Assembly: GCA_024663395.1 (NCBI GenBank)
Contig: JANFAH010000041.1
Coordinates: forward strand, 186,001-250,000
Source of the DNA: Pisolithus tinctorius
Lineage: Eukaryota; Basidiomycota; Agaricomycetes; Boletales; Pisolithaceae
Length of the DNA: 64,000 bases
Direction of reading: 5' to 3'
Shown here piece after piece: positions 9,478 to 21,535 of the stretch. Numbering within the stretch: position 1 is the first letter of the stretch; every line of letters starts with the position of its first letter. The translations under genes and the position numbers were made by a program. A model generated the notes under the pieces. It had not been told where the DNA came from. It saw only the letters and a list, made by a program, of their open reading frames with translations, and searched no databases.

Positions 9478-12030
9478 CTAATGTCCTGGCGTCTCATGCA
9501 AAAACAACACGCACCCTGCTCCGAACATGTACACCAATATGCTGGCATACACCGGGAAAGCACGGTTGACTACGAGAAGGACTCCTCCTACAAGGGGGGC
9601 TATCATTCCGCCACTAGATAATAGGTTGGTAAACCGGTGACGAACTGCATGGATGGTACCTACATTCGGGACAGAGCAGTGGCTATCCCACATGCCGTTC
9701 CGCGGACTCCGGTAGAAAAGATCTCCGGAGTCCACCTTGTAAGGAAAGGTGTGCACTTAGTCCGGGTTAAAGTTTCTTGGTATCCACTCACCCATATAGT
9801 ATAGCGTACATTGCCTGTCCGGTCGTTGAGTCAGCATGACTAGGGAGAAAAGAAACTAACACTGACAGTTGAGCACAAACTAATCCCCAGCGAGCTAGCG
9901 CGAATCAAAAATGGGCCGCTAACGTTGACGAATAGAAAACAGCAGATGGCAGTAAGGATTGTCATCCCTACTAGCGATCCTTTTCGTCCTAGCGAACTCT
10001 CGACTAGATATGCTCCAAGCTGAATTTTTATGTTAATATGAGTAATAAGCTTCCGCAGCGCACTTACGATAGCCCCGGGACATCCGCCCAAGGTGTAAAT
10101 GACCACGTCCGATAGATTATCTTCCAATGATCTCGACGTCTCTTCCCTTGATGAGCTAGTCTCCAGGAGTTTTGGGAAGAAGACGTTGAACATCGTATAA
10201 GCTAGCGCGTGTCGAATCAGCAAGGTCCTACTAAGGCCTGGATTATATGGTTATACGCACCTAAAGTAAGAAAAGACCACGCTCCCCACACCAATATCGT
10301 TGTTCTAAACCACTCCGGACTCAACACTAGCCGTATGCGGTCCATCCACTTTGTCAAAGCACTCCTGCAATGCATCCCTATCTGTTCAACCACGACGATC
10401 GAGGACGTCCTCGACCTTGAGTGTCTCCCTTGTGAGTGGCCCCGAGGCATGACAGGTCGCCTCTGCTTGGATTCTATATCCACGGCTCTTTGCATGGGCG
10501 CCCTGGAAGGACGGATGTCAACATCCCCTCGTGCAAGGTTGTGTTCCAGTGGAGGAAACTCCTCTACGGGTGTAATGAACGAATGATAGTCCAATGTATT
10601 GGATGATTCATCAGTTGATCGGTAGCCTTTCATACCTTGGTCACCACTGGGTTCAACAGGAGTAGAAGTAGCATTGCCATCTGCAACAGCAGTAACGGGG
10701 CGAGTGGGGGTCTCTGAAACGTTGGAGGACGGCAAGAATGGCACGCGTTCGCCTGAAGTTGTCGACCCATTGACCTCTGGCTGGGGCGGGTGACGATCGT
10801 CTACGTCATCTAACTCGAGGGGGAGTTCTGATCCATTAAAGCGCGAAATGAGCTGGAGGTTTTCGAGTGCTTCTTGGTGTCGTCCCGCTTGGACGAGGTA
10901 TCGGGGCGACTCATGCAAGCGGAAGAAGAGTATTCGAGCCAGGAACAAGGATAAGGTCTGGGTCCCTCGTCAGTGACACTTCCAAAGAAAAAGCTGAGCA
11001 ATCAACCCACGATAAGTCCGAGAGTGACAAGCATGTATTGCCAACCCCTATTGTCGGTTGACGGGTCACATGATTGATTCGGTAAACAAGAACGACCCGG
11101 CATAACGATAAGGCCAACGAGCGCGGAGACAACGGAACCGATGGAGAAGAAAATGGAAAGTGCGGTGACTAAATATTGCTTGTCCTTTGGCATGTGTTCC
11201 AAGAGAAGCGTGCCATCTGTTGGCAGCGAGCCCTTTCCAGGTGGTTCAGTAAAACCCGCGTTGAGGATGAGAGACCAGATTGCTTACACCTACTGCACTC
11301 CCAAGCAGAAAAAGAAGTACGCACAGTGCCCAAAACGAAGAGGCAAAGGGCGCCAGCATGCCGAATACAGATGTGAAGAACAAGGTAGCGTTGAATGCAG
11401 CACTGCGGCCCAGGACATCTGAACATGTTCCCCAACCGACTGCGCCTAGCATCATTCCCGCAAACATTGATGACGAGAGTACTCCGATATAGCTGTCAGG
11501 AACTATAGACACGAGGTGAAGGTGACAAGACTAGTCCAGGCAGTTTGAGATACCTGAATAATGTTGCTGTACCCTTGGAAGGATGATTGCTGTGGCCTGA
11601 ATCCACATCTAGACAGAACGTCAAGAGCAAAGGACACTTCTAGAGTCCACGACTTACATTGTCTGCGAGCCATCCTGTTGTTCGGGTAAGATTCCACGTC
11701 AGTACCCATGGTAGATACAATAATAGCGTCGCGCAGTAATACGCGGTGTTCACGTAGACGACACTCACCGAAACCACATAATGATAACAACGTCCATTGA
11801 TAACTCCCTGCGACACTGCGCGTGAGTTAGAGACCGAATACGAAGCGTCGACACTCACCCATTCCGATGCGATCTATGGTCTTGTCTAGTCGAGTTCTGC
11901 CGTCATACTCGAGGTCGATGCCCTGCTCAACATCCAGATCCCCCTCTGCATCATAATCATCATAACTCATCGTCGTCTGAGATTTTGACTCGGTCCAAGA
12001 GGTAGAAGGATCGACAGTCGCAGGCTCCAT
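9478..12030 (-). CDS. MFS transporter, SV2/SVOP-like
   Basis: Model: complement(join(9478..9613,9664..9735,9792..9814,9867..10019,10068..10201,10261..10957,11011..11232,11288..11502,11554..11608,11658..11674,11769..11807,11859..12030)), 644 residues in 12 exons, including microexons of 17 and 23 nt. After an acidic N-terminus, the first membrane half contains the MFS motif-A region GWGTCSDVLGRS. The loop after helix 6 has RLHESPRYLVQAGR, the PESPR-type signature of sugar/SV2-like carriers, and a long hydrophilic insert of about 180 residues follows. The second half has GAYLVESSLGRK and a helix-rich end (IGGMIAPLVGG, FPVYASI). A plasma- or organelle-membrane transporter is expected. The substrate cannot be read from sequence, and the large loop is a likely site of regulation. 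Confidence 0.85.
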
Positions 12031-13425
12031 AAGTGGGCGGTCTCGGTCGAGTTTTTATGAGGTTCGAGGCCCAGACTTCCTAAATGGGATGTGGGGCAGG
12101 AATTGTCTAGTGGCCAATAGAAACGTCGATCTGCGTACCGTAGGGATACTTTCAATGCAACCACCTAGTGGTCGGCGAGGAAGAAGGTGACAGAAGCTGT
12201 TGAGGCGATGGGGTGTCTGATTATTCAGTAGATATACAACTTTTCAAATGCCGGCGCCACGAGCACATCGCAGATTCCTAACTCATGCTGATGGCATGGA
12301 TGTGTGTCATCAATACAATACGCAAATCGATACCCATGCGACCTTCGGTCGTGCAATTGAGTACCACGATAATACATCAATACACATGTTGGTCACCGTA
12401 TCAGCGGTTCACATGTGGAGGCAATACTTTAAGATACCGGTGAAGGTTTGTGTGTCAAGAATATGACAGCTTGCGCCCAAGAATGGATGCGACGTGCGAT
12501 GTGTCCAGCCCACTCCTATTCCAGCGTCGACCAATATGGCCTAGTTCGCGATAGCTTGCTTCGTGAACCTTGGACAGCAGCTTCGAGATAAATCGCTGCC
12601 ATGCTGTGTCATGTCCGGCGTAGTCTTGGGAGACTTGGTCTCTTGAAATGGTATCCGCAAGTACACTTGAATGCTGGCGCTGGACCACGGGCAGCCAGAT
12701 CGTGAGTACATAGTAATAGTCGTTCGGTCTGGCTGTCACCGGCGAAGTAAATGCAGTATCCTACATCCACAGCACAATTATATGTGCAATTGCAGATTCT
12801 CGTCCAGCCTCGAGACGGAGGGTATAGCCGGCGCCACGACCGGTAATTCAGTCAACCGTTTGCAAACACTTGCGCCTGTAGCTACCAATGCATTTCTTGG
12901 TCGCGTTCAGGCCTACACCACCTACGTATAGGAGTGGAAACCTATCCGTATTGGAACTACCAACCTTGCCAGAGTAATCGGGGTTTAGGGAGGAATTTAT
13001 GTGTATGGGCGGTTGGTTAAGTAATAGGATGGCAACAACTTCTGCAAACCTCACGAAAAAAGAACAGAGCACCGAAATTTGGGGATTCTGCGGCGTTCAC
13101 ATCACAGCTGATTCGGTCAGCAACGCTTTCGCCAATTGGTGGCACAGGATCAACTATCAAGGGCCCGTCGTCGTCTAGTAGATTACCTGTTGAAATCCTT
13201 GTCGAGCGTCATCCGAAGGGATGCGTAACATGTCCAATAAACTACAAGAAAATAACTAACAGAAGCTTGAGAAGATCGATGGTGTCATCATCACTCGGAG
13301 GCCCAGCAGTTCGGCGACTTCCCGAGAGACGTCTTGGTCGTCACGTGACTGCATATTCTGCGTTGTTCCTTTGAAGGTTTCCTACTTGAGTTGTCTCTGT
13401 TGTGAGTCTCTGTAGCACTGACCAA
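12031..13425. other. Divergent intergenic region, MFS / TRIR-like
   Basis: No gene was recognised in about 1.4 kb. A palindromic TCACGTGA lies at 13341-13348, 78 bases before the TRIR-like start; the same octamer occurs at 46379 and 56510. Confidence 0.5.
13341..13348. promoter_or_regulatory. TCACGTGA E-box upstream of the TRIR-like gene
   Basis: A perfect 8-bp palindrome inside CGTCACGTGAC, of the CACGTG class bound by fungal bHLH regulators such as Cbf1. It sits about 80 bases before the start codon. The function is inferred from position and recurrence only. Confidence 0.4.
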
Positions 13426-14107
13426 ATGTCTGTATCGTCCGGGACTAGCTCTCCAGCACCTACGACCCCAGTGTCCTCCCCCATATCTCTAGCTTCAACA
13501 GCGACAAAGGCACCAGTGCCACCAAAGCAGAAGCCAGTCAACATCTTTTCAAACGACGGGTCGTTCTTGGAGCGGTTCCAGCGTAGTAAGAGGGTAGTAA
13601 GGATCATCCGTGCGTTGCGGTAATAAACCAGCGTTACTCACGAAAACCCAACCAACACAGGAGGAAGAGGAGAAACGGAAAGCAGAACTGGCACTCACAA
13701 GGTGGGGTCTTTCCTCATTATACTCATGTCTCGTTGCTTATATGCACCTGGTTTCGTCCATGCAGGAAAAAGGAATTTGCCCATAGATTTGTTAGTTTTT
13801 CGATGAACCCCCCTCTCGTGACGTCACTCTGACCATGCATATATTGTACAGAAAAACAGGGGCAAGCGTCATTTCCCTCCCCCTGATGCTTCTGACGCTG
13901 TAACGACCACTGATGAACAAGAGAACCCAGCAAAGAAGCCCAAACGTGGTGGTACTCCTCCACTCAGTGAGTTGGTCTTTTTCCCTGTTGCAGTGCATAT
14001 CAACTTACAGCATCGGCATTTTAGCAAACTACCAGAAGGAAGTCCACAGCCTGGATAGCAGGATCCTCAAGGATACCGGAACTGGCGTCCGCCCATTTGT
14101 CAAGTAG
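13426..14107 (+). CDS. Small basic protein resembling TRIR (C19orf43)
   Basis: Model: join(13426..13593,13661..13701,13766..13790,13852..13966,14025..14107), 143 residues. After a Ser/Thr/Pro-rich N-terminus comes NIFSNDGSFLERFQRSKR. A charged EEEEKRKAEL helix follows, then a lysine/arginine-rich middle (KNRGKRHFPPP, KKPKRGG), and the protein ends in TGTGVRPFVK. The FSNDGSFLE-x-F block and the final RPxVK closely resemble the metazoan telomerase-RNA-interacting RNase TRIR, which has NDGSFLELFKR and ends RPLVK. An orthologue is a good inference, but RNase activity in fungi is untested. An in-frame ATG at 13402 could add eight residues. The first donor is chosen (GTAGTA at 13594) because it keeps frame; an alternative GTAAGA at 13586 does not. 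Confidence 0.65.
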
Positions 14108-14518
14108 GATCGAATAGGTCCGTGAGTGGCCACAAGTCCTGTTTTGTCTAGGCAGGCCAGGGGTCGTACTGATGGTTGCCACGCGGGTGGTTGCTTCGTT
14201 TCCTTCGCTCACTTCTCTTGCTAGTTTGCCTCTTAGCCCTTGGTGCGACTTTATCATATACCACCGTGGAATCGTAATTTATCGAAGCAACTTTCGAACG
14301 AGGCCAGACAACTACCCACCTATGTAGTGTTTGGTACATAATACAAATGATCCAGCTACCCAACAGTCCTACTGAAACGTTGCGGCTATTATACAAGAGA
14401 ATGAATCGCGTAGTCTTACAAAGGTAAGAAGGAGCATGAATGAAAATGCAATTTTATGTGGCTTTTTCGAGTACGCGGAATATCTGTCACCTTGTCAGCA
14501 CACGCTTGAGGGTGCAGG

Positions 14519-17500
14519 CTAATCCAAACCCACCTTGACCTGTCCACTCTTGAGATCCTCCAGCCGATAACTCACAATCTCTACGCTCTGCGTGGCCCTC
14601 GTCGTCAGCCCCCCATTCGTCTTGCGCACGAGTCTTCGGAAGAGACTCACCTGTTGGCCGACGTGTTGGTTAGCCTGCCACACTCTCACCTTACTCTTTT
14701 TCGCCTCGAATTCGTGCACGATCCCAACTAACGCGCCACCCTCGCCCATGCCAACAGCCTGGCTGTAGGCATGCAGATTTTTATGTCCTTTCAGTTTCGC
14801 ATCCTGGAACATGATCACGTCGCCGGGCATAATATCTGCGACGCGACGCTGTACCGTCGCCCCCGTCTGTGCATATATCACATACCCACATTCCTCTGGA
14901 TCGGAACTTCGCAGCGCCTCGGGGACCTGTGCAAGCACCGCACGCACGAACCCGGGGTACGAACCGTCCCCAACGAGTGACCGCTTGCTCTTCTCAAACA
15001 AGTCCGACGCAGCTTCGACGACCTGCACACCGATTTTGCCCCACACAACCATCAGCTCTTCGGCGCTGACAATCTGCTGCTGGTCGATACTGGACGTGCT
15101 GCGTCTGCTCGATGATGCGGCTTGTTTGGTGGGACCGCAAGAGGCCGGGTTGGATAGGGCAGGCGCTTGCGGAGGTGGAGGAGGGGGATGAAAATGCACG
15201 GCTGTCGAGTCGTCGGACCAGCCAGACGATCCGAGGTCACTGTCAGCGATGAACTCCGCACCCTGAGGAATTGATGGCAACTCCCACTGATTACTACTTG
15301 CAAGATCCTCGGGTGGGTCGATCGCCGAAGGCGGAGGTGGAGGAGGTAGTGGGACGGAGCGGGAGGGTACACGCATCGGTCTACGTGGGGGTGGGGCGGG
15401 CGTTTCTTCGTCCTCAGGTTCAGGCTCGACCATTACGTATTCGGATTGGGAAACCAGTTCTTGGGATGTGCGTGTGCGAGGGGAAGCGATCGGCGTATCT
15501 GTATTGGTAGAGTAGTCCGTGGAAGACTTACGGGAGCTTGCCACCGACCCTGTCGTCGTGCTCGTGCGTCTGTTCAACAGAGACGCAGGGACTGCCGGAA
15601 CCGGCGGACGCGTGGGGGGCGAACGAGGAGGCCGAGGTAGCGCATCGATGAGTGCCGACGCTGTAGCCACGCGACGTGCAGGTGGTAAGGGGGGAGGAGG
15701 TATTCTCTCTTCTCCAGAGTAGATGTCCTTATCCGAGTAGAGCACTTCCCCGGGCTCACTCTCCTCCGCTTCCACTTCGACACCCTCTTCAGATGTCCTG
15801 AGGCTACTTTGCTCTGACTCGACGTCGAAGGGGGGAGGTGGCCTACGTATGGATGGGGCACGTTGGGGGGGCGGTACCGGAACAGGAAGGGCAGCATCCT
15901 CACTCTCACTGTCCTCTTGCTTCGAAACAAGATGTCTTGCAGAAGCAGGTGGCAAGGCTGCAGCAGGAGGGTGCTCACCGAAGCGAACACCCCCCATGGC
16001 AGCGATCCTCGCCATAACCCGCTCCTTGCGTACTGCCTCGTCTTCATCCTCGTCTGGTTGTACGTCATCTTCCTTAACTTCAGACTCAGAATCGTCATGG
16101 GGGATCGATGTTGGAGGCGGAGCGGGTGGCATTGGAGGTCGGGAGAGGTGGTGCATAGGCGCGGGTGCACCGAAGCGGATGCCACCGAGACGAGCCATGC
16201 GCTCGGCGATGGTGCGACGGCGTGCCGCTTTATCGTCGTTTTCTAGTTCCTGTCCTTGAGTTTCTTGAGATTCAGATGCCGATGCTGTTTGGCCAAGTAC
16301 CCATTCTCAATGAAAAGTAAAAAGAAGGGTGAACGGTGAGGTTACCTTCAGGTTCCTCGCTTCCACCCACCCGTTCTGATACCAGTACTGGTAATGTTGT
16401 GATGATAGGCGGCGAAGTTGGCCTTCGCGTTGGCCGTAGTAATGTTGGCACAGGCGGGGGTGTGGGCGGAGTCTCGATCGCAGGTTCAGTCATTCTAAGA
16501 CTCGAACGTCTGGGCGGCGGAGGGATAGAACGACGAGGCTGGATGGGTAACTCCCCTTCAACCACTTCAGGGACTATCACAGCGGGCATGAGGGCATTAT
16601 CAGATAAGATATAACCCAGTAGCACATACCGCTCCTCACAGGAGGTGGGGGGATTGGCCTGGGGGGAATGTCGGGCGACACGGCCCTATCTTGCTCATCG
16701 TCTTTCAAAGACTGTAACGCCGTCCTCGATGGAGCGGAAGGGGACACCAACGGAGGCTTCGTACCAAAGTTGACAGGAGGCGGAGGGATCGGTCGAGTGA
16801 TACGTGGCGGGGCCATGTCGTCGTCCTCCCCCTTGCCAGCTCCAGTAACGTATCCGTCGTCGTCGTCGTTGGCGCGGGTCTCCAAGGCAGGTTTGTTTTC
16901 GGGCCGGGTGCCAGGCACAGAGCCCCTGGAGTTTATATCCGCCTGGCTCGCCGGAACTTGTCCTTCAGCGCCTAGCTCTGCTTCCGCAGTCGAAGCGAGG
17001 GGTTCGCCCAGGTCGGCGCCATTGCTATAACCATCATCAAAAATCTGATCGGCGAGTGCTTGAGCGGTCCGCTCCTCGAGAGAGAGCCGCCCAGCCTCAT
17101 GACCAAGGGGCGGCAATGAAACGTGCTGTTGTCCTTCCTCATCATCGTCGTCGTCGATCCCAGTGTTATGGTACAGTACCCTGTGGGTTACCCGATCTCC
17201 GGCTGTTGTTGTAGATTCAAATTCAACTTCGTGTTCGTCTGAAACTATACATCATTAACATCCAAGAAGCTAATGTACAAGATGGAGCAAGGAAATCAAT
17301 ATTCACCATCACGTTCGACATGCACTGCGTTCACTGCTTCGCCTTCGCCTTCTATTTTTTCGATATCCGCCTCTACATTCCTCTCTTCAACCTCAGCAGT
17401 AACGTGACTATGCTTGAATTCTTCTTCGACTTGATGGGCAGCGGGAGGAGCCGCCGCCGTAGGGGGTGAAGGAACATACTCTCCAACTTCCTCAGTGTCC

Positions 17501-19198
17501 ACATTCACTTCCTCCTCGACATCAAACTGGTTTCCCTCGGAATGAGGCTCCTCAATGGAGGTGCGGCGCGGGATCGGAGGCGGGCCAGTGAGCGGGTTGA
17601 ACGCACCCATTTGTGCGAGTCTGGCAGCAACACGCTTGCGCCGAGTTTCGTCATCTTCTTCGTCCTCGTCTTGTCCTTGTTCCACCTCTAGTTCCTTTTC
17701 TTGCTCTGGTTCAATTTCCACATGCACATGAGAAGAGGGTTTTTGGTCAGATGGTACGTAACCATGCTCGTCATCAGCTGTCATATTTGACGAAGAGCCT
17801 ACGAAAGATCCTTGACCGCGCACTTGAAGCTCTTGCGTATAACCTTCTTCGTCTACGTCACCCTCTGGCTCATTGACGATTGTCTCAAGTGGCTCCACCA
17901 ATACCGTTCCAGTACCGTCTTCCCCAGAAAGGAGTGTATCGTCGAACACATCTGCAGGCTGGTTAACTCTCCCGACCTCATGATGTGCCTCTCCCGCAAC
18001 CAAAGCTCCGACAGGTGGAGTGACAACAAGCTGCTGGGAGGACTCCATATTGGACGCCTCAGCTAAGGGTGGTGGCGAAGCGGTAGCGGTCGGTTCTGAA
18101 ACTGACAGGTCCGAGCCGGAAACTGGGACTGGCACCTCAGGGAGCTGTGTCGATGGCGCAGATTTGTAAGTTTTCCTGCGAGGAGGGGCAGCACGGCGGG
18201 GCCCAGCAGGGACTGGCATAGCTGCAGGAGTCCGATTGGAAGAAGAGGATCCGATGCTTGCTTGATCAGAGTCTCTGCGCTCAACGGGTGGTGCTGAGAG
18301 GGTTTCATTAGCTTGGTCGCATAGATAATGTGGCGTATGATACATACTTGATTCTTCTGTGGTCTCCTCCTTGGAAGGTGATCCGACTAGCTCACGACTA
18401 AGTGTTTCGACTGCAGCTTTGCAACGATGGTTAGTAGACTGAGAGTACAATGAACGGATGAGTACCATCTGAGGGTAGATTGGCTTCTGATGCTTCGACG
18501 TTGCTTTCCTCCTGCTTGGGCTCTGGGGCAGGTGCTGTGGGCTTGCGCACGACAGGCTTGGGAGCAACGATGGGAGGGGCCATTCCAATCCTTGCACCCC
18601 CAAGGCGTGCCATCCGAGCGGCAATCGCGGCCCTGCGCTGCCTTTCTTCTTCTTCAGGGTCGGGGCTGGTCCGATCTCCTTCAGGCGGGGGGGAACTCCT
18701 CGTCTTGGTAAGTGCGTCGGATGGTGGGCTAGTACTGCGCCTGTATGGGGGCGACTGCGACGAGGCGCGACCCGGCACACCCTCGTCATCAACGGGCGGG
18801 GGCGATACCACTGGTGGTGGCTTCCACTTGGGTTTCTCGACGACGACGGGTTTGACAGGGGGTGGAGCAGGAGCGCCAAATCCTCCCTTCCCCTGGAGCG
18901 CTGCCATGCGTTCCCTGAGCGTCCCACCCCGACTGATGCTCTCCTTCGCGTCTGAGGCGGACATGCCTCCACCGACACCTGCGATCTTGGACGCTTGATC
19001 GGGAATCGCAGGTGGTGGGGAGGGTGGTTTAGGTTTCCATTGAAGGTTTCCAGGCTTTGGGCGTGGTACTGGTGCAGCCACGCCCGCACCTGGGCCCGGG
19101 GCTGAGGTTGCTGGAGCATTCTTGTTCTCGAATGCTGCGATCCTGTCGCGCAACGAACCTGGCTTAGGTTTGGTTGGTGGTGGTGACTCGTTAGACAT
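14519..19198 (-). CDS. BBC1: BBC1/AIM3-type actin-patch protein
   Basis: Model: complement(join(14519..16284,16346..16573,16630..17238,17307..18293,18348..18416,18466..19198)), 1463 residues. Most of the protein is disordered, with proline-rich stretches (PPPPPP, RPIPPPPV) and acidic runs, as expected for ligands of SH3 and profilin modules. A basic/hydrophobic motif recurs: LRDRIAAFE (about 16), LRERMAALQGKGGFG (about 94), then AIAARMARLGGARIG (about 190), VAARLAQMGAF (about 488), TIAERMARLGGIRFG (about 900) and VMARIAAMGGVRFG (about 965). The last 210 residues form a folded domain matching the BBC1/AIM3 cysteine-proteinase-like fold, with GDVIMFQDAKLKGHKNLH and VGIVHEF. Yeast Bbc1 works at endocytic actin patches with type I myosin and WASP. 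No N-terminal SH3 is visible here, unlike yeast Bbc1. The 54-nt intron at 18294-18347 is a multiple of three and could be retained. Confidence 0.85.
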
Positions 19199-20209
19199 CG
19201 TTTCACTACACGGGTTCAGCGACAGATGTGGTGGATGGCTGGAGAGCTGCCCGGTGTCTGCAGTACTAAATACTAGAGGTGTTACACCGCAGGCTCATGC
19301 TAACCTCCTGTTTCTCACGTGCACGATAAATATCAGATCAAATCATTACCCGGTAGGTGGCATCAGGTGAAAGTTTACAGTCAGACGACTATTCGTGTAC
19401 ATTTGTGACGGTGTTGGCCATGGGCCGCCCGTGGTTCTTATTCCACCGTATATAGCGATCTCAGACACGATACACTGTCAAGTGCTATCGGCGACGACTC
19501 ATCAGTTTTCACGCCATTGGTAGTGACATTTGGTACATCTAATAGCCAAGGACGATTAGCGATCCGGTCCCAAAAACTGCGCTCAGCTTTCGACTTACCG
19601 GTAGACTAAGAAAACGCAGCATTTGACGGTCACCATCAGCTAGCTGGTCGGTTGGACAGTAGGACGTACATGTAGTCATTGGTTCGTCTGCAGACCTGAT
19701 CTGCAGCTGATAGAAGAATGCCCTCGAATTGTTGCATTTGTCGCATGAAGCTGGTAGACATGAAAGAATCGGGCAACAGCAGCCAGCGAAAAGGAAGAAG
19801 TGCGTACCGTCAGTAGAATCTGCATGCTTCCACATCTCGTCACCACCTAGCACGTCATCCACTTCCTTGCGCTTCATGCGAGTGCGGGAGGTCATCTGCC
19901 ATGGGCCCACATTCGAATCAAACAGAACAAATCATAGTAGTTGCTAACAAACCTGTTTTATAATCGGGAATTCATAAGGACAGGTATTACAAGCCCATTT
20001 GTTGTAGCCTGTCTCGGAAGATATGACGAGCAAATTAGCACAGGTCGGGCAAAAAAGCATTGCAACAAGCACACGGTATGGTACCTAGGTAGTGGTAACG
20101 AGCGAGTATTTACAAAGGGGTGTGGATTCAAAGAAGGTGTAAGAGCGCAACACGTGATCGCGATCTGGTAAAATGTCTATCACAAATCCATTGTTCACAA
20201 AAAAAATCC
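19199..20209. other. Spacer upstream of BBC1, no gene seen
   Basis: About 1 kb. Frames at 19539-19910 (minus) and 19941-20171 (plus) show no family features. The first few hundred bases are presumably the BBC1 promoter. Confidence 0.4.
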
Positions 20210-21535
20210 TCAACAGCTCTGCTTAGCAGGAGCCTGATAGAGCTGGAATACGCCGGCGATGGACCCAGTCACTGCACTTCCGCCGAAAGGAGCGGTCGTC
20301 GACCCATTCAATGCGTAGTACATCGTCACACCACCTCCGAGGTCCGTAAAGTTCGCAAGTGAATTCGCCGTGGTCAGATTAAACGCGTACGAGATGTTGT
20401 TTGTCGCGGGACACCCAGGCAACGACGCGTTAATCATTCCCATGACAGGATTAACGGAAAGTTGGTAGAGGGCTGTGTCATCTGTCACTGCATAGGTCAC
20501 GGAGGTGCTTTCGAACGTGCCCGATGAGCCGGGGAGGGGTATAGCGCGTCCCAGATACGCGGCTTCGTGGACTACGAGAACGGTGGCGGTATGAACAAAT
20601 TTGGAAGTACATTAATGGTTTTAGAAACTCACCCGTTCCGTTGCTTTCTTCTATTTGATAGAAAACGTGGGTATCGTAAAAGCTCTTGCTGTATCCCCAA
20701 GCAACTGCAGTGCTATATTTGTTGATGTAGGGGGGTAGCGCCTGTTGGGAGAACGTATGCTGCAAGACGGTGAGTGCATCAATGCTTATGTTCTGGTGGT
20801 CAGGCGTCGCCAGGTACCCATAGCTGAATGGTATGCATCAGCTCGAGTTCTCTGGAAAGAGAACACGGTCTTACGAGTGTCCACGAGGCACTGGAACGGA
20901 ACCATACACAGCGGGATCCCCAACGTTACTCAGCAATCCATTGTAATACCCAACATTCGGATGGAAACTATCCAACATCGCCCTAGAAATCGCAGATCAC
21001 GCACCGTCTCACCAATAGCAGTATGAGAAGCTTACGAGAAGGTATTCAGCACCAGCGTGTACCCGTCCACTCGCAGAGTCACGTTAAACCACTGAGCAGC
21101 GCTGTCCCACTTGAAGGAATTCGGCCCGATCATAACCTCGTTGACATCCCCGCTCTTGTAGGTGAGCTGACCAGCGAGGGTGGACTGGACGTTCGTGCCA
21201 TTGACGTTCTGAATCAGCACATCAATTTTTCCGACGGATGGCGACGTATTGCTCATGCTCTGATCTCCTTGAGACCACCTCAAGATGATCGGGAATGTTC
21301 CGTGGCTGAAGAAGTCCCAGTGCTCCCAACCCGAGGCCGAGAGAGGCTGGATCTGGGGCAGCGTATCTGCGCTGTTCGGGACAGTTACGTTGGACGTGTG
21401 GAAGGAGCCGGAGCAGTTGTACAAGTTGGTGGTCTTGTAGTCACCATAGTCAGCTCCAGGTTGGAAGCCCAGAGCAGACGGGAGACAGCCCACAACTGCG
21501 AGAGCAGACAGCCTAGAGAGCCGACCAAAAGGCAT
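20210..21535 (-). CDS. Secreted lipocalin-like family protein, paralogue A
   Basis: Model: complement(join(20210..20571,20633..20823,20875..20982,21036..21535)), 386 residues. A hydrophobic N-terminus ends around ALG|FQPGADYG, consistent with a signal peptide. Several N-glycosylation sequons follow (NCSG, NVTV, NGTN, NVTL). Family landmarks are LYNCSGSF, LPQIQPLSASGWE, FPIILRWSQGDQS, SFHPNVGYYNG, GSVPVPRG, HTFSQQALP and a C-terminal LPGCPATNNISY...TDLGGG block. It shares an exon plan with the copies at 23943 and 27334. I associate the two-domain, beta-rich pattern tentatively with the fungal Diels-Alderase/kievitone-hydratase-like group; this is from memory of family style and is not proven. 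No catalytic residues can be assigned. Confidence 0.75.
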
